A DNA stretch of 64,000 nucleotides from JAZKHT01 sp040385245 (lineage in GTDB: Bacteria; Pseudomonadota; Alphaproteobacteria; Rhodobacterales; Rhodobacteraceae): NCBI GenBank assembly GCA_040385245.1, contig JAZKHT010000008.1, positions 1 to 64,000 of the forward strand. Direction: 5' to 3'. The translations under genes were made by a program, and so were the position numbers. Positions 1 to 6,955 of the stretch are shown in pieces. Position 1 is the first letter of the stretch. The number at the start of each line of letters is the position of its first letter. A model generated the notes under the pieces. The model was given only the letters and a program-made list of their open reading frames with translations. It ran no database searches and had not been told where the DNA came from.

Positions 1-108
1 AAATATCACGATTACGACAGCGAAATCAGCGACTTACTTGGAGAATGTGGGTTGAGTCCTTTCACATCACCGAGATGGCACATCTTTGACGAGGTTGTTC
101 GTTTTTAA
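1..108 (+). CDS. C-terminal end of an unidentified protein (partial)
   Basis: The plus strand is open from the first base to a TAA at 106-108 and gives 35 residues ending HIFDEVVRF, with a protein-like composition. The start lies outside the window. It is as AT-rich as the neighbouring exonuclease and overlaps its 3' end convergently by 42 nt. I do not recognise a family. With only 35 codons, a chance open frame cannot be excluded. Confidence 0.35.
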   Translation, partial: KYHDYDSEISDLLGECGLSPFTSPRWHIFDEVVRF

Positions 109-717
109 GATGTTCCGAGTCTTTGTGTCGACGTAGGTTGTTCTAAGCCCATTTACCAAACGTATAACATTAAATGCATCTTCTTTGGCATTGTGCGTTC
201 TTGATTGATCGATTTTAACACCAGCAAAACGGCCAGATTCTGCCAACTTGGGCCATTTGACATTCTTCTTTGCCATGAGGCACGCACGGCGGTGCACAGC
301 TAGCATCGTGCAGAACCTTTCGTTCCTACGAAAACCTCGTTCTCCAGCTCTGGCCATCTCAAAATCCAGGAATGCTCCGTCGAATTCCATATTGTGGCTT
401 ATGAGGGGTGCGTCTCCGATAATTTGCTTTATCTCCGAAACTATTTCAGAGAAATTCCTGCACCCATGGACTTTTTCATTTGTAATGCCGTGAATCTTGG
501 ACGCAGAGGCTGGAATTTGTATAGTTGGATTAATCGTCTCTGCAAAAATATTTATTGATGATTCAATTGTGCCGGATTCTTCCAGTGGATGGGATGCGTC
601 AAAACGTATTAGGCAAATTGAAACAATTCTGTCAAATTCTGGTTTTAAGCCCGTGGTTTCTAAATCCAAGGCAACAGCTTCTGCTAAATTGGAGAAGTCG
701 GTCAAAAATCGCGCCAT
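67..717 (-). CDS. DnaQ-like DEDDh 3'-5' exonuclease
   Basis: 216 aa protein of the RNase T/DnaQ exonuclease fold, expected to remove 3' nucleotides from DNA or RNA. All DEDDh motifs are visible: ExoI ALDLETTGL near residue 14, ExoII HNMEFDGAFLDFE in the middle, and ExoIII HNAKEDAF near the C-terminus, with the catalytic His and Asp. The ATG at 717 is preferred because GAAGGGTTGAGG lies just upstream; a GTG at 735 would add six residues. It stands alone and is not the replicative epsilon subunit context. Base composition is far more AT-rich than the rest of the window, with many AT-ending codons, which suggests recent transfer. Substrate is unknown. Confidence 0.75.
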   Translation of the reverse strand: MARFLTDFSNLAEAVALDLETTGLKPEFDRIVSICLIRFDASHPLEESGTIESSINIFAETINPTIQIPASASKIHGITNEKVHGCRNFSEIVSEIKQIIGDAPLISHNMEFDGAFLDFEMARAGERGFRRNERFCTMLAVHRRACLMAKKNVKWPKLAESGRFAGVKIDQSRTHNAKEDAFNVIRLVNGLRTTYVDTKTRNILKTNNLVKDVPSR

Positions 718-769
718 TACCTCAACCCTTCGCACTCGCTACATAGACTAATTTCGGATATTGGGTGCT

Positions 770-2110
770 CTACGCCCCCATCAGGGCTGCATCAAAGGGG
801 TATGTCGTCAGGTTTTCGAACCCGGTTTCGGTGATCAGGACCTGATCTTCCAGCTTGATCGAGAAATCGCCGCCTTCGGGGGACACAAGCGCCTCGACGC
901 ACAGGGTCATGCCGGGTTGCAGCGCGGTTTCAAAGGCACCGTCCACCCAGGCGTCGGGGTAAGGCACAAAGGGCCATTCGTCGCACAGTCCGACGCCGTG
1001 CATCTTGCAGCTGTATTTCTGTTTGCCGTATTGCGCATCAAGGACATGCCCGCCATGAGTCAGTTCGCGGATGGTGACGCCGGGTTTCAGCATCGCCATG
1101 TTGGTGGCGATGTGGTCGCGGGCGTGGTGCATGGCGGAAATCATCGCGTTGGTGGGGCGCTGGTCGCCCACCCACCAGGTGCGGCTGATGTCGATGCAGA
1201 TGCCGTATGCCCCGATCAGATCGGTATCAAAGGCCACGATTTCATTGTTCTGGATCAGACGCGGGCCGCATTCCTGAAACCACGGGTTGGTGCGGGGGCC
1301 GGATGCCAGCAGCCGCGTCTCGATCCATTCGCCGCCGCGTTTGATGTTGCCCTTGTGCAGTTCAGCCCAGACGTCATCTTCGGACAGAGCGCCCAGGGGA
1401 ATGCGGGTGCGGGCCGCATGCTCCATCTCGGCTATCGCGGATTCGCAGGCGTGGTGGGCGCATTTCATGGCCAGAATTTCATCCGGCCCCTTTATGGCGC
1501 GGGTGCGTTCGGTCACCTCTTCCCCCTCCATCACGTCAAAGCCCGCGCGTTCCAGCGCGCGCAGGCCGTTGATCATGATCTTGTCAACGGCAAGACGGCG
1601 GTTGCTGCCGGCATGGGCGCGCATCACCTCGTCCACCTGGGACGCAAAGCTGCGGGCGTCATCGGCGACCTTGTCACCGCAGACGTTGTAAAAGAACGAC
1701 GCACCAGAGCGCAGTTCCTTGACCAGCGGGTTGAAGGTCACAAGAAACGGCGAGTTCTTGTATTCCCACACCACCATATGCCCGTCGGCGCAGATCAGGC
1801 AGGCGCGGAACGGATTGTGGCTGTTCCACAACTGCATGTTGGTGGTGTCGGTGGCGTAGCGGATGTTCAAGGGGTCGAACATCAGGATGCCGCCGTAATC
1901 GCGCGCGATCAGCGATTGCACCATCCGGTTCCAGCGGAATTCGCGCATGCGGGTCAGGTTGGGCAGGGTCAGGCCTGCCGCTTCCCATTCGCGAAAGGCA
2001 AGCTGGGTGGGGCCGATTTCGACACGGTCATTGTCGTTGGGGGTGCCATCGCCAAGGGTGGCCCCCCGGCTGGGGTCGATCTTGCGGCGGTCGGCGTAGT
2101 GTTGGTCCAT
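770..2110 (-). CDS. dddP: Dimethylsulfoniopropionate lyase DddP
   Basis: 446 aa, M24 (creatinase/aminopeptidase P-like) fold metalloenzyme that cleaves DMSP to dimethyl sulfide and acrylate. The N-terminal signature (IDPSRGATLGDGTPNDNDRV) and overall length match Roseobacter DddP. Di-metal ligands are present at Asp295, Asp297, Asp307, His371, Glu406 and Glu421, and the proposed catalytic Asp377 lies in HGVGLCDEWP; these are the positions I recall for the structurally studied Ruegeria enzyme. Upstream in-frame codons to 2320 look non-coding. ATG 2110 has an AGGGGGG Shine-Dalgarno and begins MDQHYADRRKIDP. It is transcribed alone, divergent from the DUF3445 gene. No dddP-linked regulator is seen. 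Confidence 0.95.
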   Translation of the reverse strand: MDQHYADRRKIDPSRGATLGDGTPNDNDRVEIGPTQLAFREWEAAGLTLPNLTRMREFRWNRMVQSLIARDYGGILMFDPLNIRYATDTTNMQLWNSHNPFRACLICADGHMVVWEYKNSPFLVTFNPLVKELRSGASFFYNVCGDKVADDARSFASQVDEVMRAHAGSNRRLAVDKIMINGLRALERAGFDVMEGEEVTERTRAIKGPDEILAMKCAHHACESAIAEMEHAARTRIPLGALSEDDVWAELHKGNIKRGGEWIETRLLASGPRTNPWFQECGPRLIQNNEIVAFDTDLIGAYGICIDISRTWWVGDQRPTNAMISAMHHARDHIATNMAMLKPGVTIRELTHGGHVLDAQYGKQKYSCKMHGVGLCDEWPFVPYPDAWVDGAFETALQPGMTLCVEALVSPEGGDFSIKLEDQVLITETGFENLTTYPFDAALMGA

Positions 2111-2264
2111 GGTGGGCCCCCCTGATGCGCGCAGGCTGGGGCAGCGCGGTGCGGGCGGCTGTTCCCAACGCGACAGGGGTGTGTCGGATTTGCCCCCCGT
2201 CTGTCTTGGTCGCGTCGCGTCTGGCGGGCTTGATGCGCGGCACGCGGCAGGGCTAGATGCGCCC

Positions 2265-3044
2265 ATGACCCCGATCCTGCAATCCCGCCTGCCCTTTGCC
2301 CCCTGGATGGACCCGCGCACCTGGCGATTGCCGGGAATTTTGCCGGTCGAGGGCGACGACTGGCTGCGCTTGGACGATGCCTTTGCCGGGCAGATGGCGG
2401 AACGGGACCGGTTGATTGCCGGGCATCTGGATTCCGTTCACGCGCTGTTGCCCGATGCCATTTCTGCGGCGGGTGAACTGCTGGAGATGGTCTTGGCGCG
2501 GCTGTCCGTCACCGACGGCTACCGCGTCGGGGCAGGGCAGGTTTTGCGGCCAGACGGGGTGACGGTGCTGCTGGACCGGGACCAACCCCTTGTGACGCTG
2601 GGTCGGTTGGTGCAGGCCGATCTGTGCCTGTTGCAACGGCAGGGCACGGAACACGCGCTGACCGGTGCGATCCTGTGCTTTCCGGCAAGCTGGACACTGG
2701 CGCAAAAGATCGGGCGTCCGATGACGGGCATCCATGTGCCGGTGGCACCTTATGACGACAACATCGCGAAACGGGTGCAGCGCCTGTTCGATGCGATCCG
2801 GGTGGGGCAGCCGTTGCAGCGGTGGAACGCGCTGGTTTACGACGATCCGACCCTGCACCAACCGCGCGCCGAAGGGCAGCACAGGCCGCCGCCGCAGTAC
2901 CGCGTCTATCTGCGGTCCGAACGCCAATGCCTGCTGCGCCTGCCGCAGACGGGGGCAGTGGTGTTCGCGATCCATACCAGCGTGGTGCGCATGGCCGACC
3001 TGGATCCCGCCGCGCGCGACGGGATGACGGCGGCGGGACTTTAG
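2265..3044 (+). CDS. DUF3445 / haem-dependent oxidative N-demethylase-like protein
   Basis: 259 aa protein resembling the DUF3445 family, which contains the alpha subunit of haem-dependent oxidative N-demethylase and subunits of dimethylamine monooxygenase. Recognition rests on the pattern PFAPWMDPRTWRLPGILPV at the N-terminus, an ILCFPASWTLAQKIG core and the C-terminal YLRSERQCLLRLPQTGAVVF segment. The ATG at 2265 begins MTPILQSRLPF; in-frame upstream sequence is intergenic in character. It is divergent from dddP, and its stop codon overlaps the stop of the convergent downstream gene. No partner reductase or ferredoxin subunits are next to it, so the reaction and substrate are uncertain. Confidence 0.75.
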   Translation: MTPILQSRLPFAPWMDPRTWRLPGILPVEGDDWLRLDDAFAGQMAERDRLIAGHLDSVHALLPDAISAAGELLEMVLARLSVTDGYRVGAGQVLRPDGVTVLLDRDQPLVTLGRLVQADLCLLQRQGTEHALTGAILCFPASWTLAQKIGRPMTGIHVPVAPYDDNIAKRVQRLFDAIRVGQPLQRWNALVYDDPTLHQPRAEGQHRPPPQYRVYLRSERQCLLRLPQTGAVVFAIHTSVVRMADLDPAARDGMTAAGL

Positions 3045-3931
3045 ATCAAGGCCAGCATCTGGCTGCCGATGGGCGTCTGGCTGAGGCCCAGAAGCGTGCA
3101 GGTCACCGCCATCATCCGGGCCGAGACGTTGACATTGCCCCCCCGCAGCAGGCTGTAGGTCAGCATGGCCGCCCCCACGGGCAGGGCCACGACGATCAGC
3201 GTCGCATCCATCGTATGCGCGGCAAGGCGCATGCGCGGGTTGGTTTCGGTCGTGCTGTCAGGGTCGGGATAAAGCGCGCTGCGCACCGCATCCAGTTCTG
3301 ACGGCGGGCGGGCGCGCGGCAGATCGGGGCGGTCGTTGGCCGGGACGGTGTGGGGTCTGCACTGGCCTTGACCGGTGCGGGCCGCCTTGGCCGCGCGGAT
3401 CGCCATGGCCTTTCCGGTAAAGCTGACGGTGTCGATGGTGCCTGCTTCGGGAAAGGGGTTTGCGGCGCTGCGGGCGGGGCCGCGCAACTGCGGGCTGTCC
3501 AGACGCGCGCGGCGGTCAAAATCGGGCAGGCGGTCGAACAGATCGTCGATCAAGTCGGCGGTCACCGGACCGGTGACGTGGTGCCACAGCATCCGTTCGG
3601 GGGCGAACCGGTTTTGCAGGCGCTTTGCGATGACCTGGCACAGGCTGGCGTGGCGGACCGGATCGACGCGGGCGCGCCCGGCGCCGGGACGGGGCCCCAC
3701 AGATATCATCAGGCCGGGTTGTCCCGTGGACACACGGCTGTAGCTTAGGGTGAAGCGCGCGCCTTCGACATCCAGCAGCGCCAGATCGTCGCAATCCCAG
3801 GTCACCGTCCGGCGACCCGCACCCGATTTTTCCAGCGCCGCGTCCAGTTCACGCACCAGAAGCTTCAGGTTCAGGGCAGGGTCGTGTTCAAAGACGAACT
3901 GCGCAATCGTGCTGTGGGTCATGTTGGACAT
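3041..3931 (-). CDS. Hypothetical protein with C-terminal membrane hairpin
   Basis: 296 aa; the first ~200 residues are soluble and unrecognised, and the C-terminus has two hydrophobic segments (DATLIVVALPVGAAMLTYSL and MMAVTCTLLGL) joined by an LLRGGNVNVSAR loop. GGAGG seven bases upstream sets the ATG at 3931; an upstream ATG at 3949 is less likely. The C-terminal ~85 residues are clearly homologous to the end of the next gene (4161-4784): both contain AVRxALY, LLRG, SAR and an AVT segment. The stop overlaps the stop of the convergent DUF3445 gene. Probably an inner-membrane-anchored protein of unknown function. Confidence 0.7.
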   Translation of the reverse strand: MSNMTHSTIAQFVFEHDPALNLKLLVRELDAALEKSGAGRRTVTWDCDDLALLDVEGARFTLSYSRVSTGQPGLMISVGPRPGAGRARVDPVRHASLCQVIAKRLQNRFAPERMLWHHVTGPVTADLIDDLFDRLPDFDRRARLDSPQLRGPARSAANPFPEAGTIDTVSFTGKAMAIRAAKAARTGQGQCRPHTVPANDRPDLPRARPPSELDAVRSALYPDPDSTTETNPRMRLAAHTMDATLIVVALPVGAAMLTYSLLRGGNVNVSARMMAVTCTLLGLSQTPIGSQMLALI

Positions 3932-4160
3932 GGCGCGTCCTCCGGTCATCGCGATTCAATCCTTGGCTGTGAATTGTGGCAGCGGCGCGATGAGTTAAAG
4001 AAAGTTACGGGGCGGTTGTGCAGGGTGGCGCCAATCCGCCGGGAATTGTGCGCAGGATGGGGGAAATGCGCGATTCACCTGCGTATTGGGCGGGAACCGG
4101 AAACACCGCCCGCAGGCAAGGTGATGACGGGGTCCCGTGCCGCTGTCCGCTGTTGGTAGG

Positions 4161-4784
4161 TTACAGGCCGACCATCCGACCAAGGCCCATGTCCAGCATC
4201 CCAGTCACGATGCCGGTCACCGCGATGGTCCGCGCGCTGAGGTGCAGGTCGGGGCCGCGCAGCAGGCCGATCAGGAACAGGATCGCGCCCAAGGGCAGAA
4301 AGACCGCCATCAGGATCAGGTTCATCACATGCACCGCCAGCCGCAGCGGCAGGGATGGTGTGGTGGCGACATCGTCCTGCACCGCATAAAGCGCTGCGCG
4401 CACGGCGTGCAGGCGGTGTTGCAACTGGCACGGCACGGGCGGCGGGGCATCCGGTTCGGCAGGGCGGAAGAGGGGCTGGGGCGGGGTTGGTTCGACGGCA
4501 TAGGCGTTATGCCACAGGTTGACCTGTTCGGAGATCAGGTGCTGATCCGCGGCCTGCAACAGCGCGCGCATCCGCATCCGGCCACGGGTGCGGCGCAGGT
4601 TGCTGGTTTCGGGTTCGGGGATCACTTCGTCCGGCTCGAACGCATCGGTAAAGATGTTCAGCGCGGCAAGCCCCGTCCGCGCCTCGGCCACCTGCTCGCG
4701 CGGCGCGAGGCGAAGCGGCCTGCGCGGTGTCACGGGGCGGTGATCCTGTGCTTCAGGATCGGTGGATATTGTCGAGTCGAACAT
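4161..4784 (-). CDS. Hypothetical protein paralogous at its C-terminus to its neighbour
   Basis: 207 aa from ATG 4784 (AGGGC upstream), or 215 aa from ATG 4808, which lacks a visible ribosome site. The N-terminal part is charged with proline-rich stretches; the C-terminus has two hydrophobic segments (LILMAVFLPLGAILFLIGLL and IAVTGIVTGMLDMG) around an LLRGPDLHLSAR loop. This end matches the C-terminal domain of the downstream gene at 3041-3931, including AVRAALY, so the two are tandem paralogues in that domain only. No known family is recognised. The product is likely membrane-anchored with a variable cytoplasmic head. Confidence 0.7.
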   Translation of the reverse strand: MFDSTISTDPEAQDHRPVTPRRPLRLAPREQVAEARTGLAALNIFTDAFEPDEVIPEPETSNLRRTRGRMRMRALLQAADQHLISEQVNLWHNAYAVEPTPPQPLFRPAEPDAPPPVPCQLQHRLHAVRAALYAVQDDVATTPSLPLRLAVHVMNLILMAVFLPLGAILFLIGLLRGPDLHLSARTIAVTGIVTGMLDMGLGRMVGL

Positions 4785-4910
4785 GTTTTTGCCCTGAGAG
4801 CCTGCCATGTCTTGACCACAAGATTGTGCAAAGAATGGGGCGAAGGTGTCAGAGCGCCTTGCGAGCTTGGGTAATTTTGTATCGCATTTGCCTCAATATT
4901 CTCGGAATTG

Positions 4911-4938
4911 AAAAAGGCCGCCCCGAAGGGCGGCCTTT
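4911..4938 (-). terminator. Intrinsic terminator of glnA
   Basis: Perfect 11-bp stem (4913-4923 with 4928-4938), 4-nt loop, followed on the minus strand by a T run. It sits just downstream of the glnA stop. Confidence 0.85.
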
Positions 4939-4958
4939 GGCATCTATCGTGCTGATAA

Positions 4959-6368
4959 TCAGCAGGAGTAGTACATCTGATATTCGATCGGATGGGGCGT
5001 GTGTTCGAAGGCGTAAACCTCTTCCCACTTCAGCGCCATGTACCCTTCAAGCTGGTCTTTGGTGAACACGTCACCGGACAGCAGGAATTCGTGATCTTTC
5101 TCAAGCTCTTCCAGCGCTTCGCGCAGGGAACCGCAGACGGTCGGGATTTCGGCCAGCTCTTCGGGCGGCAGATCGTACAGATCCTTGTCCGACGCGGGGC
5201 CGGGATCGATCTTGTTGCGGATGCCGTCAAGGCCAGCCATCATCAGCGCGGCAAAGGCCAGATAGGGGTTCGCCGACGGATCGGGGAAGCGGGCCTCCAC
5301 ACGTTTGGCTTTGGGCGATTCCGTCCACGGAATACGGACGCAGCCCGACCGGTTGCGGGCGGAATACGCGCGCAGAACCGGTGCCTCGAAGCCCGGAATC
5401 AGACGCTTGTAGCTGTTGGTGGACGGGTTGGTGATCGCGTTCAGCGCCTTGGCGTGTTTCAGGATGCCGCCGATGAAATACAGCGCCTCTTGGCTGAGGT
5501 CGGCATATTTGTCGCCTGCGAACAAGGGCTTGCCGCCCTTCCAGATCGACATGTTGACATGCATCCCCGACCCGTTGTCGCCCTTCATGGGCTTGGGCAT
5601 GAAGGTGACGGTCTTGCCGTAGGCGTGGGCCACGTTGTGGATCACGTATTTGTATTTCTGGATGTTGTCGGCCTGTTCCACCAGACCGCCGAACACCATG
5701 CCAAGTTCGTGCTGGCAGGTGGCGACTTCGTGGTGGTGCTTGTCGACCTTGATGCCCATCCGCTTCATGGTGGACAGCATCTCGCCGCGGATGTCCTGGG
5801 CTTCGTCAATCGGGTTGACCGGGAAGTAGCCGCCCTTGTGGCCGGCGCGGTGGCCGTAGTTGCCGCCTTCGGTGACGGCATCGGTGTTCCAGGCTGCTGC
5901 TTCGGCGTCGATCTGGAAGGACACTTTCTGCGGTGTCACCGAATAGCGCACGTCGTCGAACAGGAAGAATTCAGCTTCAGGGCCGCAATAGAACGCATCA
6001 CCGATGCCCGACGATTTCAGGAATGCCTCGGCCTTGATGGCGGTCTGGCGCGGGCAGCGCGAATAGGCCTCGCCCGTGTCCGGTTCAACCACGTTGCAAT
6101 GTACGCACATGGTCTTTTCGGCATAGAAGGGGTCGATGTAGACCGAACCCGCATCCGGCATCAGTTTCATGTCGGATTGGTCAATCGACTTCCACCCCGC
6201 GATGGAGGAGCCGTCGAACATGAAGCCTTCTTCGAAGAAGTCCTCGTCGACAAGATCCGCAATCAGCGTGACGTGCTGAAGTTTGCCTTTGGGATCGGTG
6301 AAGCGGATGTCGACATATTCGACCTCCTCGTCCTTCATCAGTTTCAGAGCATTGGATACTGCGCTCAT
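4959..6368 (-). CDS. glnA: Glutamine synthetase, type I
   Basis: 469 aa, condenses ammonium and glutamate to glutamine with ATP; forms a cytoplasmic dodecamer. Family hallmarks include DGSSIAGW, the metal/ATP region EAEFFLFD, the HEVATCQHELG stretch and NRSGCVRIP. Tyr398 in DLYDLPPEEL corresponds to the adenylylation site of the GSI-beta type, so activity is expected to be controlled by GlnE and PII. ATG 6368 is preferred over ATG 6371 because it lies 7 nt after AAAGG. It follows glnB by 73 nt in the classic glnBA order and ends in a strong terminator. Confidence 0.97.
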   Translation of the reverse strand: MSAVSNALKLMKDEEVEYVDIRFTDPKGKLQHVTLIADLVDEDFFEEGFMFDGSSIAGWKSIDQSDMKLMPDAGSVYIDPFYAEKTMCVHCNVVEPDTGEAYSRCPRQTAIKAEAFLKSSGIGDAFYCGPEAEFFLFDDVRYSVTPQKVSFQIDAEAAAWNTDAVTEGGNYGHRAGHKGGYFPVNPIDEAQDIRGEMLSTMKRMGIKVDKHHHEVATCQHELGMVFGGLVEQADNIQKYKYVIHNVAHAYGKTVTFMPKPMKGDNGSGMHVNMSIWKGGKPLFAGDKYADLSQEALYFIGGILKHAKALNAITNPSTNSYKRLIPGFEAPVLRAYSARNRSGCVRIPWTESPKAKRVEARFPDPSANPYLAFAALMMAGLDGIRNKIDPGPASDKDLYDLPPEELAEIPTVCGSLREALEELEKDHEFLLSGDVFTKDQLEGYMALKWEEVYAFEHTPHPIEYQMYYSC

Positions 6369-6441
6369 CATGATGCCTTTCAGGGTTATGGTTGCATAGG
6401 CTGGGGGGCAGCGGGGTCTCCGCCGGTCCCGGTGTTCTGGA

Positions 6442-6780
6442 TCAGACCGCGTCGTCGCCGGTTTCGCCGGTGCGGATGCGGATCGCCTGTTCGACGGGCG
6501 AGACGAAGATCTTGCCGTCGCCGATCTTGTCGGTCCGGGCGGCGCCAATGATCGCCTCGATGGCGGCATCGACCATGTCGTCGGTCAGGACAACCTCGAT
6601 CTTCACCTTCGGAAGGAAATCCACGACGTATTCCGCGCCGCGATACAGTTCCGTGTGGCCCTTTTGGCGACCGAAGCCTTTGACTTCGGTGACGGAAAGG
6701 CCCTGGATGCCTGCCTCTTGAAGCGCTTCCTTCACCTCGTCGAGCTTGAAGGGCTTTATGATCGCTTCGATCTTCTTCAT
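6442..6780 (-). CDS. glnB: Nitrogen regulatory protein PII
   Basis: 112 aa trimeric signal protein that senses 2-oxoglutarate, ATP/ADP and glutamine status and controls NtrB and GlnE. Tyr51 in the T-loop (RGAEYVVDF) is the uridylylation site; KIGDGKIFVSP is the C-terminal family signature. First gene of the glnB-glnA operon, divergent from nnr. The absence of an adjacent amtB supports glnB rather than glnK. Confidence 0.96.
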   Translation of the reverse strand: MKKIEAIIKPFKLDEVKEALQEAGIQGLSVTEVKGFGRQKGHTELYRGAEYVVDFLPKVKIEVVLTDDMVDAAIEAIIGAARTDKIGDGKIFVSPVEQAIRIRTGETGDDAV

Positions 6781-6891
6781 GGGCCGACTCTCCCCCGGTT
6801 TCTTAGGTCTTTGGACGTCACATCACTTCTAAACCGGGGCGACAATTGGCTAGGGTTATAGTCGGGCGATCCGGTGGGGGATTCCGAAGGG

Positions 6892-6917
6892 TGCGCTTAA
6901 AATTTGTGCAAAGCGCA
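6892..6917. promoter_or_regulatory. Palindrome upstream of glnB, candidate NtrC-type site
   Basis: TGCGCTT, 12 nt, AAGCGCA forms a 26-bp inverted repeat in the glnB/nnr divergent region. A TATAAC hexamer for glnB lies at 6855-6860 on the minus strand, putting the palindrome roughly 55 bases upstream of the expected start. In Rhodobacter, glnBA is known to be NtrC-activated; assignment to NtrC is inference. Confidence 0.3.
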
Positions 6918-6955
6918 TTTAATGTAGGCGATTTACGAACGGATCGGATGGGAAA

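Noticed and set aside
761..2125. 454-codon frame on the plus strand opposite dddP
   Set aside because: High-GC shadow of the dddP codon pattern; no recognisable domain, and dddP is certain.
4992..6551. 519-codon frame opposite glnA
   Set aside because: Antisense shadow of a highly conserved gene with no protein family features.
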